64,000 bases of DNA from Terrimonas_A sp051954695 (GCA_051954695.1 JBQCHL010000005.1:128244-192243), one strand, 5' to 3'. Shown: positions 1 through 8,979, numbered from the stretch's first letter. The notes: generated by a model not told the origin, from the letters alone. A program made the numbers and translations.

Positions 1-1
1 C

Positions 2-289
2 CATTCGGGTACCACTTCCCTGAGTTTCGATGAGATCATTTCCGATTCAAGATGCCCTGCCAATGCGCTTTGTGCATGGGCGGGTATTGCAATTGCAAAA
101 TTTACATTGAAAGAAGGCAATCATTCTTATCCTTTTATGTTGTCTGTCATGCCGGGCTATCCCAAACAGGATACACTGATCCTCGGATATTATATAGAAT
201 TCTCTGATCTGAAACCTTATCCCGGCCTGGAAACTGATACACCGGAAAAAACAGTTCCCAAAGCAGAGCTGATGATCACCAAACTGTAG
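2..289 (+). CDS. C-terminal part of a small conserved secreted-type protein (5' end outside window)
   Basis: The reading frame is open from the first codon of the window to the stop at 287-289, so the 5' end is missing and the start is unknown. Ninety-five codons are visible. The stretch around residues 15-30 (SDSRCPANALCAWAG) matches a pattern I know from small Bacteroidetes lipoproteins of unknown function, in which two cysteines frame an RCP...CxWAG motif. The two Cys could form a disulfide in the periplasm. The gene converges on the ABC permease, with one base between the two stop codons, so there is no room for a separate terminator. Function is not known to me. Confidence 0.6.
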   Translation, partial: HSGTTSLSFDEIISDSRCPANALCAWAGIAIAKFTLKEGNHSYPFMLSVMPGYPKQDTLILGYYIEFSDLKPYPGLETDTPEKTVPKAELMITKL

Positions 290-290
290 A

Positions 291-1070
291 TCATCCCCTC
301 TCCTTTCTGAAACGCATGTCCGCAAACCCCAGCAAGGTGAATACAAGGAAATACAGGATCGAATAGATCTCATGGGAAGCCAGCAGGCCGGGTTTCGCCG
401 CCTCAGGTCCTCCCGGGCCAGCAAAACTAAGAAGCGGGAAAGCATATGGCACTTTATTGATATGTTCCCATGGCATCAGTATCAATGCTGATACCAGCAA
501 GCCCAACCCAATGCCGATCGGCACAATAAAATTCCTGAACCTCAGGCTAAGCCAGTATTGAATGGAAATAATGGCCAGTAAAGAAATAAAACTTTTGAAG
601 TTCATTTTTATCAATCCTTTCCAATCCACTGCTTTCTCTAAAAAGGTATACTTCGGATGAATAAGATCGGCTGCCACACCGGCCAGCAACATAAACACAT
701 TGAACATCACAAACAGGAAAAATACCATAGCGATAATAGAGAGATATTTTGAAAAGAATATATCGCCGATAGACAGAGGAGAAGCAAAAACCTGTTTCCA
801 TGTATTGTTCTTGTATTCCACTTGTGGTATAAGACTGCAGGTAAGGATCACAAACATAGGAAGCAGGAAAGCTGAAAAATTCTGCCAGCCTTTTCCCAGA
901 TGCGCCTGCCATGGCTCGGCCGCCAGCCTGGCATAATTCAGATCTGGCCTGAGGGTAAAGGTGAGGAAGAATATAAACGGCATAAAGGCTGAGCCAATAA
1001 AACATAACCAGAACGCAGCACTGCGTTTATTCTTGATCAGTTCAGCCCGGGTGGCAATAACCAAACTCAT
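291..1070 (-). CDS. ABC-2 type transporter permease
   Basis: This 259-residue membrane protein has about six hydrophobic segments. An N-terminal one lies near residues 18-38, others near 70-85, 108-135, 160-175 and 180-200, and the last is close to the C-terminus. This is the usual plan of ABC-2 permeases of the lantibiotic-immunity/MutG-like group. It starts inside the stop of the upstream ATPase gene (4-base ATGA overlap), so the two are translationally coupled and form one exporter of the inner membrane. The substrate cannot be read from the sequence; relatives export peptides, antibiotics or lipids, or give self-immunity. No bacteriocin gene is nearby. Confidence 0.8.
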   Translation of the reverse strand: MSLVIATRAELIKNKRSAAFWLCFIGSAFMPFIFFLTFTLRPDLNYARLAAEPWQAHLGKGWQNFSAFLLPMFVILTCSLIPQVEYKNNTWKQVFASPLSIGDIFFSKYLSIIAMVFFLFVMFNVFMLLAGVAADLIHPKYTFLEKAVDWKGLIKMNFKSFISLLAIISIQYWLSLRFRNFIVPIGIGLGLLVSALILMPWEHINKVPYAFPLLSFAGPGGPEAAKPGLLASHEIYSILYFLVFTLLGFADMRFRKERG

Positions 1071-1984
1071 ATATTGTTGCTTGTGATTTCAATGAATAAT
1101 TGTTCCAGGTCGCTTTGGCGTGGATGAATAGCATACACATCCAATCCTTCTTTCACCAGCAGTTGGGTGATCCCTGCCGTTTGTTGCCTATCACTATAAG
1201 GAAGCAGCAACAGGTTCTCCTTTTGCTGCACAGTGTATTGTGGAGATAGAAGAGTTAAAGCCCTTGCATTATCATTCGTTTCGATCTCCAGCATGCTTTG
1301 ACGCGTTTTCATCTGCTGCAATTCCTGTAATGGTCCCTGGAAAAGCATACGGCCTTTATGGATAATGCCCAGGTGTGTAGCCATTTTTTCCACTTCATTC
1401 AAAATATGGCTGGAAACAATAACTGTAGTGTTGTATTCTTTATTCAGTTTTTTGATAAGTTCCCTTGTTTCAATAATACCATTGGGATCAAGCCCATTGG
1501 TCGGTTCATCCAGTATCAGCAGTTCCGGCTGGTTCAGCAATGCGATGGCAATAGCCAGTCTCTGCCGCATGCCGAGAGAGAACTGCCGGGCTTTTTTCCG
1601 GCCTGTTTGTGCCAGCCCCACCAGTTCCAGCACTTCATTCATTCTTTTTTTATCTGTCTTATACACCAGTTGATAGATTTCCAGGTTCTCCTTTGCTGTA
1701 AGATGGAGATAAAGGGATGGTTGCTCGATCAGTGAACCCAGCCTTCTTAAAATGTCCAACCGGTGGCCTGAAAACTGCTGGCCGAATAGTTCCAGTTTAC
1801 CATCCTGGTTTTTCAATAACCCCAGCAGCAAACGCAGTGTAGTGGTTTTCCCTGCTCCGTTGGGTCCAAGAAAGCCGTAAATACTGCCCTGGGGCACTTC
1901 CAGGTTCACATCGTCCAGCGTTTTGATACCGTTACGGAAAGAAAAATTAAGATGGGTGGTTTTTACCACAACGGGGATGGTCAT
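1067..1984 (-). CDS. ABC transporter ATP-binding protein
   Basis: A 305-residue ATPase subunit partnering the permease that follows it. The N-terminal ABC domain has Walker A (GPNGAGKTT, near residue 40), an ABC signature (FSLGMRQRL, near residue 137) and Walker B with the D-loop (LLILDEPTNGLDP, near residue 157). About 90 further residues form a C-terminal extension of the kind found in BcrA/CcmA-like exporters. The ATG at 1984 is the first in frame. The gene is divergent from maeB, with a 142-base region shared by both promoters. Together with the permease it should form an exporter; I cannot tell the substrate. Confidence 0.85.
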   Translation of the reverse strand: MTIPVVVKTTHLNFSFRNGIKTLDDVNLEVPQGSIYGFLGPNGAGKTTTLRLLLGLLKNQDGKLELFGQQFSGHRLDILRRLGSLIEQPSLYLHLTAKENLEIYQLVYKTDKKRMNEVLELVGLAQTGRKKARQFSLGMRQRLAIAIALLNQPELLILDEPTNGLDPNGIIETRELIKKLNKEYNTTVIVSSHILNEVEKMATHLGIIHKGRMLFQGPLQELQQMKTRQSMLEIETNDNARALTLLSPQYTVQQKENLLLLPYSDRQQTAGITQLLVKEGLDVYAIHPRQSDLEQLFIEITSNNI

Positions 1985-2065
1985 CTTTCTATAATATTGA
2001 GGTTCATCAAAGGAACGCAGAAACCGGAATTTTGGGGTACCATTTATAAAAAAGCGTTGGAAATT

Positions 2066-2073
2066 TAATTTTG
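2066..2073 (+). promoter_or_regulatory. -7 element candidate (TAnnTTTG) for maeB
   Basis: TAATTTTG fits the Bacteroidetes sigma-ABfr -7 consensus exactly and lies 53 bases before the maeB start. I see no TTG at the expected -33 distance, so the promoter is only half supported. Confidence 0.45.
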
Positions 2074-2126
2074 TACCTTGCAGCCCCGTTTTACCGGGAG
2101 CAAGCCCGGATAATTAACAATAAACT

Positions 2127-4472
2127 ATGCAAAAAGACTTACGTAAGCAACAAGCTCTTGAATACCACTCAAAAGGAAGACCTGGAAAAATAGAAGTAAT
2201 TCCCACCAAAGGGACCAAAACACAGCGGGAACTCTCCCTTGCCTATTCGCCGGGAGTAGCTGAACCCTGTAAAGAAATTGCCGAGAACAAAGAGAACGTT
2301 TATAAATACACCGCTAAAGGCAACCTTGTTGCTGTGATCAGCAATGGTACTGCAGTGCTGGGCCTTGGTGATATCGGCCCTGAAGCAGGCAAACCCGTGA
2401 TGGAAGGAAAAGGTGTATTGTTTAAAATATTTGCCGACATCGATGTATTCGATATTGAGATCGATGAAAAAGATCCGGAAAAGTTTGTGCAGATCGTGAA
2501 AGCACTGCAACCTACTTTCGGAGGCATTAACCTGGAAGATATCAAGGCCCCTGAATGTTTCTATATTGAACAGGAGCTGAAAAAGCAACTGAGCATTCCG
2601 GTGATGCATGATGATCAGCATGGAACAGCTATCATCAGCGCTGCCGCTCTGCTGAATGCACTGGAAATACAAAAGAAAAAGATCGACCGCGTAAGATATG
2701 TTGTGAATGGAGCCGGCGCTGCTGCCATGGCCTGTATCCAATTGTACGTTAGCCTCGGAGCAAAACCCGAGAACTTTATCTTATTCGACCGCAAAGGCGC
2801 TATTCATAAAGGCCGTAATGACCTGGATGAACTGAAGCAGCGGTTTGCTTACGCAAAGGGAGATATTACACTGGATGAAGCCATGAAAGATGCAGATGTA
2901 TTCATCGGTCTTAGTGCCGGGAATACAGTAACACCCAGCATGGTGAAATCAATGGCGAAAAACCCGATCGTGTTTGCCATGGCCAATCCTGATCCCGAGA
3001 TCAGTTGGGAAGATGCAACAGCTACCCGGAAAGATATCATTATGGCTACCGGCCGCAGTGATTATCCCAACCAGGTAAACAATGTGCTTGGTTTTCCTTA
3101 TATCTTCCGCGGCGCGCTGGATGTAAGAGCAACACAGATCAATGAGGCCATGAAAATGGCAGCCGTGAAAGCACTGGCAGAACTCGCCAAATCACCTGTT
3201 CCTGACCTGGTGAACCTGGCGTATAATGAAAAGAATATTTCATTCGGCCCCAATTATATTATTCCCAAACCGCTTGATCCACGCCTGATATCTACTGTGT
3301 CACCGGCCGTGGCCAGGGCAGCAATGGAAAGCGGAGTAGCACAACATCCCATACAGGATTGGGAAACTTATGCTACCGATCTCAATAAACGGTTGGGCCT
3401 GGACAACCAGGTAATGCGCATTGTCGGTAATAAAGCACGCCGCGATCCCAAGCGGATCGTATTTGCAGAAGCGGACAATGTCAAGATCCTGAAAGCAGCG
3501 CAGATCGTTTTTGATGAAGGTATCGGCTATCCCATTCTGCTGGGCAATGAAGAAAAGATCAGGCATATTGCTGCTATCAACAATATCGACGTCGACAGTT
3601 TTCCTATACTTGATCCGAGAAGTGAAAGTACCGAGGAAAAGAGGAACCAGTACTCCGAAGTATTTTTCAGCAAAAGAAACCGTAAAGGGTTCAATGTATA
3701 CGAAGCAAGAAAGATCATGCGCGATCGTAACTATTTCGGCTGCATGATGGTGGAATGCGGAGATGCAGATGCAATGATCTCCGGTCTTACCAAGAACTAT
3801 CCTGATACTATCCGCCCGGCTATCGAGATCATTGGCACAGAAGAAGGTGTGAACAGGATTGCCGGCATGTACCTGATGCTGACCAAAAAGGGGCCGCTTT
3901 TTCTTGCTGATACTACAGTGAATTTTAATCCTACTGCAGAAGAACTGGCAGAGATCACTTTGCTGGTGGCCAAAGAAGTAAAACACTTCAATATGGTGCC
4001 GAAGATCGCCATGCTCAGCTACTCCAATTTCGGCAGCAGCAATTCACCTGAAGCAAGACTGGTGGCGGAAGCACGGAAGATCGTAAAAACAAAAATGCCT
4101 TCATTGGTTGTAGATGGTGAAATGCAGGCTAATATGGCGTTCAATAACGAACTGCTGAAAGAGAATTATCCATTCTCCGAATTGGTTGACCAGGATGTGA
4201 ACACACTTGTTTTCCCCAACCTGGCTTCCGGTAATATCACCTATAATATTCTAAAAGCGCTGGGTGCTGCCGATGCGATCGGTCCTGTATTACTGGGATT
4301 GAAAAAACCGGTACATGTATTGCAGTTAGGTAGCTCAGTGCAGAGCATTGTCAATATGGCCCTGATAGCCGTAATTGATGCACAGATCAAATGCAAAACA
4401 TCCTCCACAGAAGAACTCGTTGAGCGTTCAGGCTGGTGGAAGAGGTTCAAGAAAGTGAGCAAAGATCTATAA
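2127..4472 (+). CDS. maeB: NADP-dependent malic enzyme with C-terminal phosphotransacetylase-like domain
   Basis: This is a 781-residue MaeB-type enzyme. It decarboxylates malate to pyruvate and supplies NADPH in the cytosol. The malic-enzyme N-terminal domain spans about residues 1-160 and includes SLAYSPGVAEPC and a MHDDQHGTA metal/substrate motif. The NAD(P)-binding domain with VVNGAGAAA follows to about residue 420. The last 350 residues form a phosphotransacetylase-like domain, which in E. coli MaeB is regulatory (acetyl-CoA binding) and not catalytic. The length is normal for the family (about 760). The gene stands alone, followed by a strong palindrome. It sits close to sucD and so to TCA-cycle chemistry, although not in one operon. 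Confidence 0.93.
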   Translation: MQKDLRKQQALEYHSKGRPGKIEVIPTKGTKTQRELSLAYSPGVAEPCKEIAENKENVYKYTAKGNLVAVISNGTAVLGLGDIGPEAGKPVMEGKGVLFKIFADIDVFDIEIDEKDPEKFVQIVKALQPTFGGINLEDIKAPECFYIEQELKKQLSIPVMHDDQHGTAIISAAALLNALEIQKKKIDRVRYVVNGAGAAAMACIQLYVSLGAKPENFILFDRKGAIHKGRNDLDELKQRFAYAKGDITLDEAMKDADVFIGLSAGNTVTPSMVKSMAKNPIVFAMANPDPEISWEDATATRKDIIMATGRSDYPNQVNNVLGFPYIFRGALDVRATQINEAMKMAAVKALAELAKSPVPDLVNLAYNEKNISFGPNYIIPKPLDPRLISTVSPAVARAAMESGVAQHPIQDWETYATDLNKRLGLDNQVMRIVGNKARRDPKRIVFAEADNVKILKAAQIVFDEGIGYPILLGNEEKIRHIAAINNIDVDSFPILDPRSESTEEKRNQYSEVFFSKRNRKGFNVYEARKIMRDRNYFGCMMVECGDADAMISGLTKNYPDTIRPAIEIIGTEEGVNRIAGMYLMLTKKGPLFLADTTVNFNPTAEELAEITLLVAKEVKHFNMVPKIAMLSYSNFGSSNSPEARLVAEARKIVKTKMPSLVVDGEMQANMAFNNELLKENYPFSELVDQDVNTLVFPNLASGNITYNILKALGAADAIGPVLLGLKKPVHVLQLGSSVQSIVNMALIAVIDAQIKCKTSSTEELVERSGWWKRFKKVSKDL

Positions 4473-4483
4473 GGCTTAAAAGC

Positions 4484-4544
4484 TTAAGGGTTTAATAGTT
4501 TAAAGGTTTAAGGATTACCCGGCTTTAAACTATTAAACCCTTAA
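4484..4544. repeat. Perfect 22-bp inverted repeat, TTTAA-rich family
   Basis: Arms 4484-4505 and 4523-4544 are perfect reverse complements around a 17-base centre. The core GGTTTAATAGTTTAAAG recurs in both arms of the palindrome at 35970-36040. It follows the maeB stop by 11 bases and probably forms a hairpin that ends the maeB transcript. There is no clean T-run. Confidence 0.75.
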
Positions 4545-4592
4545 ATATTAAACCTTTTACCCTTATTTCGTATTTTACAACCAAACTCTTTC

Positions 4593-5330
4593 ATGAAAAT
4601 CATCAAAGACATAGGCCGTTACCTGCTGATGTTGAAAAGTATGTTTTCGCGACCTGAAAACGGCAAGATGTACTGGAAAGAGTTTATGCGCCAGTGCTCT
4701 GATATCGGTATCGGATCATTGGGTATAGTTTGTATCATTTCTATTTTCATCGGTGCGGTGTCTACTCTCCAAACTGCTTACCAGTTGGTGAGCCCGCTGA
4801 TCCCTCCATCTACTATTGCACAGATCGTAAGAGATACAGTGATCCTGGAATTTGCCCCTACCCTCACCTGTATTGTACTGGCTGGTGTGGTAGGCAGTAA
4901 GATCGCGAGTGAGTTGGGTAATATGCGCGTAAGCGAGCAAATTGATGCCCTTGAGATCATGGGCATCAATACTAAGTCATATCTCATAATGCCCAAGATA
5001 CTGGCAGGATTGGTGACCATCCCATTGCTGGTGATGCTTGCAATGGTATTAGGCATCTGGGGTGGTCGTGTGGCCGGCAGTATGACCGGGATTCTTACAC
5101 CCGACCAGTTTGATACAGGATTAAGACAAAGTTTTGTACAATACAATGTCTTTTTCGCCCTGGCCAAATCATACACTTTCGCTTTTATCATTGCCAGCAT
5201 ACCTGCATTTTATGGCTACTATGTGCAGGGAGGAGCACTGGAGATCGGTAAAGCCAGCACCAAAGCTGTAGTGGTGAGTTGTATTCTCTTATTATTTGCA
5301 GACTATGTGCTGTCTGCACTATTGCTGTAA
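4593..5330 (+). CDS. mlaE: MlaE-family ABC transporter permease (phospholipid/lipid asymmetry)
   Basis: A 245-residue inner-membrane permease of the MlaE (YrbE) family, which works with MlaF ATPases and MCE-domain proteins to move phospholipids between inner and outer membranes. The diagnostic stretch GSKIASELGNMRVSEQIDALEIMGI near residues 105-130 is clear, and about five hydrophobic segments surround it. The ATG at 4593 is followed by the amphipathic N-terminus usual for the family. The ATPase gene lies two genes downstream. No MCE (MlaD) gene is visible in this window, so that partner must be encoded elsewhere. Confidence 0.9.
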   Translation: MKIIKDIGRYLLMLKSMFSRPENGKMYWKEFMRQCSDIGIGSLGIVCIISIFIGAVSTLQTAYQLVSPLIPPSTIAQIVRDTVILEFAPTLTCIVLAGVVGSKIASELGNMRVSEQIDALEIMGINTKSYLIMPKILAGLVTIPLLVMLAMVLGIWGGRVAGSMTGILTPDQFDTGLRQSFVQYNVFFALAKSYTFAFIIASIPAFYGYYVQGGALEIGKASTKAVVVSCILLLFADYVLSALLL

Positions 5331-5331
5331 T

Positions 5332-6279
5332 ATGAACCGTAGAAAAAGTTTGTGGGCCACAGGAATACTTTGCCTGTTGCTATATGCGCTTTCCATTTAT
5401 TTTTTCATTACCCGTGAAAAAACAGGGAACTATATTAAGCAGGTAACCTATGAAGACCTTTATGCACCTGCATCCAATACGTCGGAGAAATTAAAGAAAT
5501 GGCAGTCTGTTACAGACCAGTATTCACCCGCCGAGATCAGCAAAGGGAAAGAATTGACCCGCCTGAATGCAGGCATCAGTGAAAATGACCCGACCTTCAC
5601 CAAAATGCTGAAAATAGGAAGCTGGCTGCAAAGAAGTTATCGCCACTGCCAGCAGGACAAACCCACTAGAGAATTTTCAGCCCTTCCTTTAACAGAACAG
5701 TATGCAGCCGCATTAAGAGCTGAATCTCCTATATGGTGTCATAATTACGGAATGCATTTTCTATTTTTCTGCTCCATTAATGGTATTACCAGCCGGGTGA
5801 TCGAGAAAAAAGGTGGGAATGATTATCATACCATGAACGAGTTCTATATTCCGGAACTGAAGCAATGGGTATTTGCAGATCTAATGCTGAATGCACTTTA
5901 TTGCCAGGACGAAAAAGGTAAAATCCTGAATATTATCGATCTTCTTTATAAGAATGAACATAAGGACAGCAGCCAGATTACTGTCTTTTCCCAGCAACCG
6001 GTTGATAGTTTTTCGATAATCCCCCATAAAAGCAGCCAGCAATGGCAACGGTACCTGAGAAAAGATGCCTGGTTGAATTTTTATTATCAAACTGACACGC
6101 TCCAGGTATATACCCCTGTAAAAAAAGCGATACGGTATGCTTTTCCCGTGGCCTGGCATGAAACATTTAGCTTAACTCCCATATCCAATACGCAATTCTA
6201 TCTCCGAATCTTATCTTTATACCTTGGAATAGTGCTGACGATCATTTTTATCCTCCTATATCTGAAACGCAATGATTGA
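5332..6279 (+). CDS. Membrane-anchored transglutaminase-like protein
   Basis: A 315-residue protein if translation begins at the ATG at 5332, two bases after the mlaE stop. An in-frame ATG at 5296 would overlap mlaE and add a cysteine-rich stretch, so I rejected it. There is one membrane anchor at residues 9-27 and a second at about 292-311, with the domain between them presumably periplasmic. A transglutaminase/papain-like triad can be placed at Cys136 (IWCHNYG), His166 (YHTMNEFYI) and Asp183 (VFADLMLN), with GITSRVIE between Cys and His as is usual for the superfamily. It overlaps mlaF by 8 bases and is clearly in that operon. I do not know of a described role beside Mla genes. The activity (amide hydrolysis or transfer) is inferred from the triad only. 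Confidence 0.6.
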   Translation: MNRRKSLWATGILCLLLYALSIYFFITREKTGNYIKQVTYEDLYAPASNTSEKLKKWQSVTDQYSPAEISKGKELTRLNAGISENDPTFTKMLKIGSWLQRSYRHCQQDKPTREFSALPLTEQYAAALRAESPIWCHNYGMHFLFFCSINGITSRVIEKKGGNDYHTMNEFYIPELKQWVFADLMLNALYCQDEKGKILNIIDLLYKNEHKDSSQITVFSQQPVDSFSIIPHKSSQQWQRYLRKDAWLNFYYQTDTLQVYTPVKKAIRYAFPVAWHETFSLTPISNTQFYLRILSLYLGIVLTIIFILLYLKRND

Positions 6280-7081
6280 AGTAAAAAATATCAGGAAGAG
6301 CTTCGCCGATAAGACCGTGATCCAGGATGTAAGCGCTGTGATGAAAGCAGGTCAGTGCAACCTGATCATTGGTTCAAGCGGAAGTGGAAAAACGGTGTTG
6401 ATGAAATGCATGGTAGGGCTGTTTGAACCGGACAGCGGCGAGATCATTTATGACAAGAGGGATTTCATCACCATGAGCCCGGAAGAAAGAAAGGATATCC
6501 GTAAGGAGATCGGCATGCTATTCCAGGGCTCGGCACTTTTCGACAGCCAAACGGTGGAGCAGAACGTGATGTTTCCCCTGGATATGTTTACCAAGGATTC
6601 CAGTGCCCAGAAATTAAAACGGGTGAATGAAGTGCTGGAGCGGGTAAAGATCGTGGATGCCAACAAAAAATTCCCTTCTGAGCTTAGCGGCGGTATGAAA
6701 AAAAGGGTTGCCCTTGCCCGGGCAATTGTCTTGAACCCTAAATACCTGTTTTGCGATGAGCCCAACTCCGGCCTCGACCCCCAGACCTCACTTGTTATCG
6801 ATAAATTAATACAGGAGATCACGGTGGAATACAATATCACTACGGTGATCAATACGCATGACATGAACAGTGTGATGGAGATCGGCAATTATATCCTGTA
6901 TATGTACCAGGGCAACAAGGAATGGGAAGGCAGCAACAAAGAGATCATCTTCAGCAAAAATAAACGCCTTAACGAGTTTATTTTTGCCTCCGACTTCCTT
7001 CGCGACGCCAAGGAAATGCGGATGTTGGAAGAATCCGGAAAAATGCCGGAAAACAGGAATATGGACGATATGATAAAATAG
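6272..7081 (+). CDS. mlaF: MlaF-like ABC transporter ATP-binding protein
   Basis: A 269-residue ATPase with Walker A (GSSGSGKTV, near residue 34), an ELSGGMKKRVALARA signature and LFCDEPNSGLDP as Walker B. The N of EPNSGLDP, where most ABC proteins have T, is also seen in other Bacteroidetes MlaF-like proteins. With the MlaE-type permease two genes upstream it should power lipid transport at the inner membrane. The start overlaps the transglutaminase-like gene by 8 bases, indicating translational coupling. Confidence 0.85.
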   Translation: MIEVKNIRKSFADKTVIQDVSAVMKAGQCNLIIGSSGSGKTVLMKCMVGLFEPDSGEIIYDKRDFITMSPEERKDIRKEIGMLFQGSALFDSQTVEQNVMFPLDMFTKDSSAQKLKRVNEVLERVKIVDANKKFPSELSGGMKKRVALARAIVLNPKYLFCDEPNSGLDPQTSLVIDKLIQEITVEYNITTVINTHDMNSVMEIGNYILYMYQGNKEWEGSNKEIIFSKNKRLNEFIFASDFLRDAKEMRMLEESGKMPENRNMDDMIK

Positions 7082-7176
7082 TGAGGTCTCCTCCCAATGT
7101 TAAGGAGCTCCCGGTTCCATATATTCTTTAAACAAGAACCTGCCCTGAACCAGGGCCGGCATGACAGCAGGAAGCG

Positions 7177-7208
7177 GACTATCGACTGCCGACTAAAGAC
7201 TCCCGACT
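7177..7208. repeat. Five GACT units at exact 7-base spacing
   Basis: GACT occurs at 7177, 7184, 7191, 7198 and 7205, so the 7-base period is exact while the three spacer bases vary. It lies in the 206-base gap between mlaF and sucD. A short hairpin, GCCCTG/CAGGGC (7142-7156), precedes it. This looks like a short heptad repeat tract of unknown role. Confidence 0.55.
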
Positions 7209-7239
7209 CGGGCCCCAACCTACTCTGACAGATTTCCCT

Positions 7240-7247
7240 TACTTTTG
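7240..7247 (+). promoter_or_regulatory. -7 element candidate (TACTTTTG) for sucD
   Basis: TACTTTTG matches TAnnTTTG exactly, 40 bases before the sucD ATG. No TTG is seen at the -33 position. Confidence 0.45.
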
Positions 7248-7287
7248 CCAAACTTTTTACACTTTTACCCCGAAAAACTAAATTTTC

Positions 7288-8163
7288 ATGAGTGTTCTTG
7301 TCAATAAAAATTCCAAGATCCTGGTGCAGGGCTTTACCGGAACAGAAGGTACTTTCCATGCCACACAAATGATCGAATATGGTACGCAGGTAGTGGGCGG
7401 CGTAACTCCCGGAAAGGGCGGCACAACCCATCTCGACAGACCCGTATTTAACACAGTAGCGGATTGCGTACAAAAGACCGGAGCTAATGTCAGCATCATT
7501 TTCGTGCCGCCGGCATTTGCAGGTGACGCTATCATGGAAGCGGCCGAGGCAGGTGTTGAACTGGTGGTTTGTATTACGGAAGGAATTCCGGTGCAGGACA
7601 TGGTAAAAGTGAAAAATTATCTTCTCGGAAAAAATACAAGACTGATCGGGCCAAACTGTCCCGGCGTAATCACAGCCGGTGAATGCAAAGTAGGTATTAT
7701 GCCAGGATTCGTATTTATCCCGGGCCGTGTCGGTATTGTTTCCAAATCAGGTACCCTCACTTATGAGGCAGCCGACCAGGTAGCCAAAGCAGGTTTGGGT
7801 ATTTCTACAGCTATTGGTATCGGTGGGGATCCCATTATCGGCACACCAACCAGGGACGCTGTTGAATTGTTGATGAACGATCCTGAAACTGATGCTATCG
7901 TAATGATCGGTGAGATCGGTGGTGGCATGGAAGCAGAAGCTGCCCGCTGGATCAAGGCCAATGGCAACAAAAAACCCGTAGTTGGTTTTATTGCCGGCCA
8001 AACAGCTCCTCCCGGCCGCCGCATGGGCCATGCCGGTGCAATTGTTGGCGGTGCAGATGATACTGCTGCTGCTAAAATGAAGATCATGTCTGAATGCGGA
8101 GTGCATGTGGTGAATAGCCCGGCTGATATCGGCAAAAAAATGGCAGAGGTTTTAAAGAAATAA
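7288..8163 (+). CDS. sucD: Succinate--CoA ligase (ADP-forming) alpha subunit
   Basis: A 291-residue TCA-cycle enzyme subunit that, with SucC, turns succinyl-CoA into succinate with formation of ATP or GTP. The CoA-binding N-terminal domain (TGTEGTFHATQMIEYGTQVVGG, about residues 16-37) and the ligase domain with GPNCPGV and SKSGTLTYEA are standard. The active-site phosphohistidine is the His of MGHAGAIVGG near residue 251. The length is normal. The beta-subunit gene is not adjacent, unlike in many proteobacteria. The gene has its own -7 element and a strong terminator, so it is monocistronic. Confidence 0.95.
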   Translation: MSVLVNKNSKILVQGFTGTEGTFHATQMIEYGTQVVGGVTPGKGGTTHLDRPVFNTVADCVQKTGANVSIIFVPPAFAGDAIMEAAEAGVELVVCITEGIPVQDMVKVKNYLLGKNTRLIGPNCPGVITAGECKVGIMPGFVFIPGRVGIVSKSGTLTYEAADQVAKAGLGISTAIGIGGDPIIGTPTRDAVELLMNDPETDAIVMIGEIGGGMEAEAARWIKANGNKKPVVGFIAGQTAPPGRRMGHAGAIVGGADDTAAAKMKIMSECGVHVVNSPADIGKKMAEVLKK

Positions 8164-8181
8164 CCTTCTGATAATTTTAAT

Positions 8182-8209
8182 AAAAAGCCCCGCAATTGCG
8201 GGGCTTTTT
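8182..8209. terminator. Bidirectional intrinsic terminator between sucD and the DUF4476 gene
   Basis: A 28-base perfect palindrome with GCCCCGCAATTGCGGGGC at its centre, an A-run on the left and a T-run on the right. It can stop transcription from both convergent genes. Confidence 0.9.
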
Positions 8210-8235
8210 CATGTCAGAGACTCTATAAACCAAAC

Positions 8236-8979
8236 TTACCTGTAATTGCGGATATACCTTGACAGTTCTGTTTTGCTGCTGTTGAAGCTGAACACATCAA
8301 ACACCATATCATAATTCTTCTTGTCAACAGTGGAAGCATAAGCCTGTTTGGCCAGTTCCAGTTTATTGTTTTCAAAGCTGAACAGGAGCAGCAATTCTTT
8401 TACCTGTGCAGCACTAACTGTGTTCGCTCTTACGATCTGCAAAGCAGATTTGAGCTTATTGCTTTCCAGCCACTCTTTATCGATCTGCCTAAGCACATTA
8501 TCGAATTCACGATCATCCATACCGCGGGCATACGCTTCATGATTGTCATAATCACCCCATTGACCGTCCCTATCGTAATCATACCCATTGTCGTTATCAT
8601 ACCAACGGTCATCATTCTGCACATATCCTTTTTTGATCTTGTTTTCCATCATGCTCACCCGTCCGTTTCTTTCAATGGTGATGAACAGGTGACGGTTGTT
8701 CTTCATAGAAACTGTAGCATCATATACCAGTTCGTATCTTCTTCCAAAAACATTGAAGATACCATTGTTCATTGCCCGGTATACCTTGACATAGTGACTA
8801 CCATTTTCCAGGCCCTGTATCATCACTGAATTATCATTAGGACTAAAACGTTTACCATCCAGTACAACACTGATATCTGCCTGGTCGGCTGATTTAATGG
8901 TCAGAATGGTGTTATTCTTTGCAGCAAATACTGCTATGCTCATGAATAAAGAAGCAAAGAGGGTAAAGATCGTTTTCAT
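8236..8979 (-). CDS. Secreted DUF4476 domain protein
   Basis: A 247-residue exported protein with a signal peptide at residues 1-20 (cut likely after VFAA). The middle has an N/D/Y/G-rich linker (about residues 122-150: DDRWYDNDNGYDYDRDGQWGD). The C-terminal 90 residues match DUF4476, a helical Bacteroidetes domain of unknown function, ending in SSKTELSRYIRNYR. The N-terminal half resembles a small beta domain (ILTIKSADQADISVVLDGKRF) of the type that reads like a PEGA or T9SS-associated fold. Both strands meet at the terminator at 8182-8209. Function unknown. Confidence 0.7.
   Translation of the reverse strand: MKTIFTLFASLFMSIAVFAAKNNTILTIKSADQADISVVLDGKRFSPNDNSVMIQGLENGSHYVKVYRAMNNGIFNVFGRRYELVYDATVSMKNNRHLFITIERNGRVSMMENKIKKGYVQNDDRWYDNDNGYDYDRDGQWGDYDNHEAYARGMDDREFDNVLRQIDKEWLESNKLKSALQIVRANTVSAAQVKELLLLFSFENNKLELAKQAYASTVDKKNYDMVFDVFSFNSSKTELSRYIRNYR

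Noticed and set aside
2169..2741. 190-residue minus-strand open frame inside maeB
   Set aside because: It is fully contained in maeB on the opposite strand, shows no domain, and maeB is certain.
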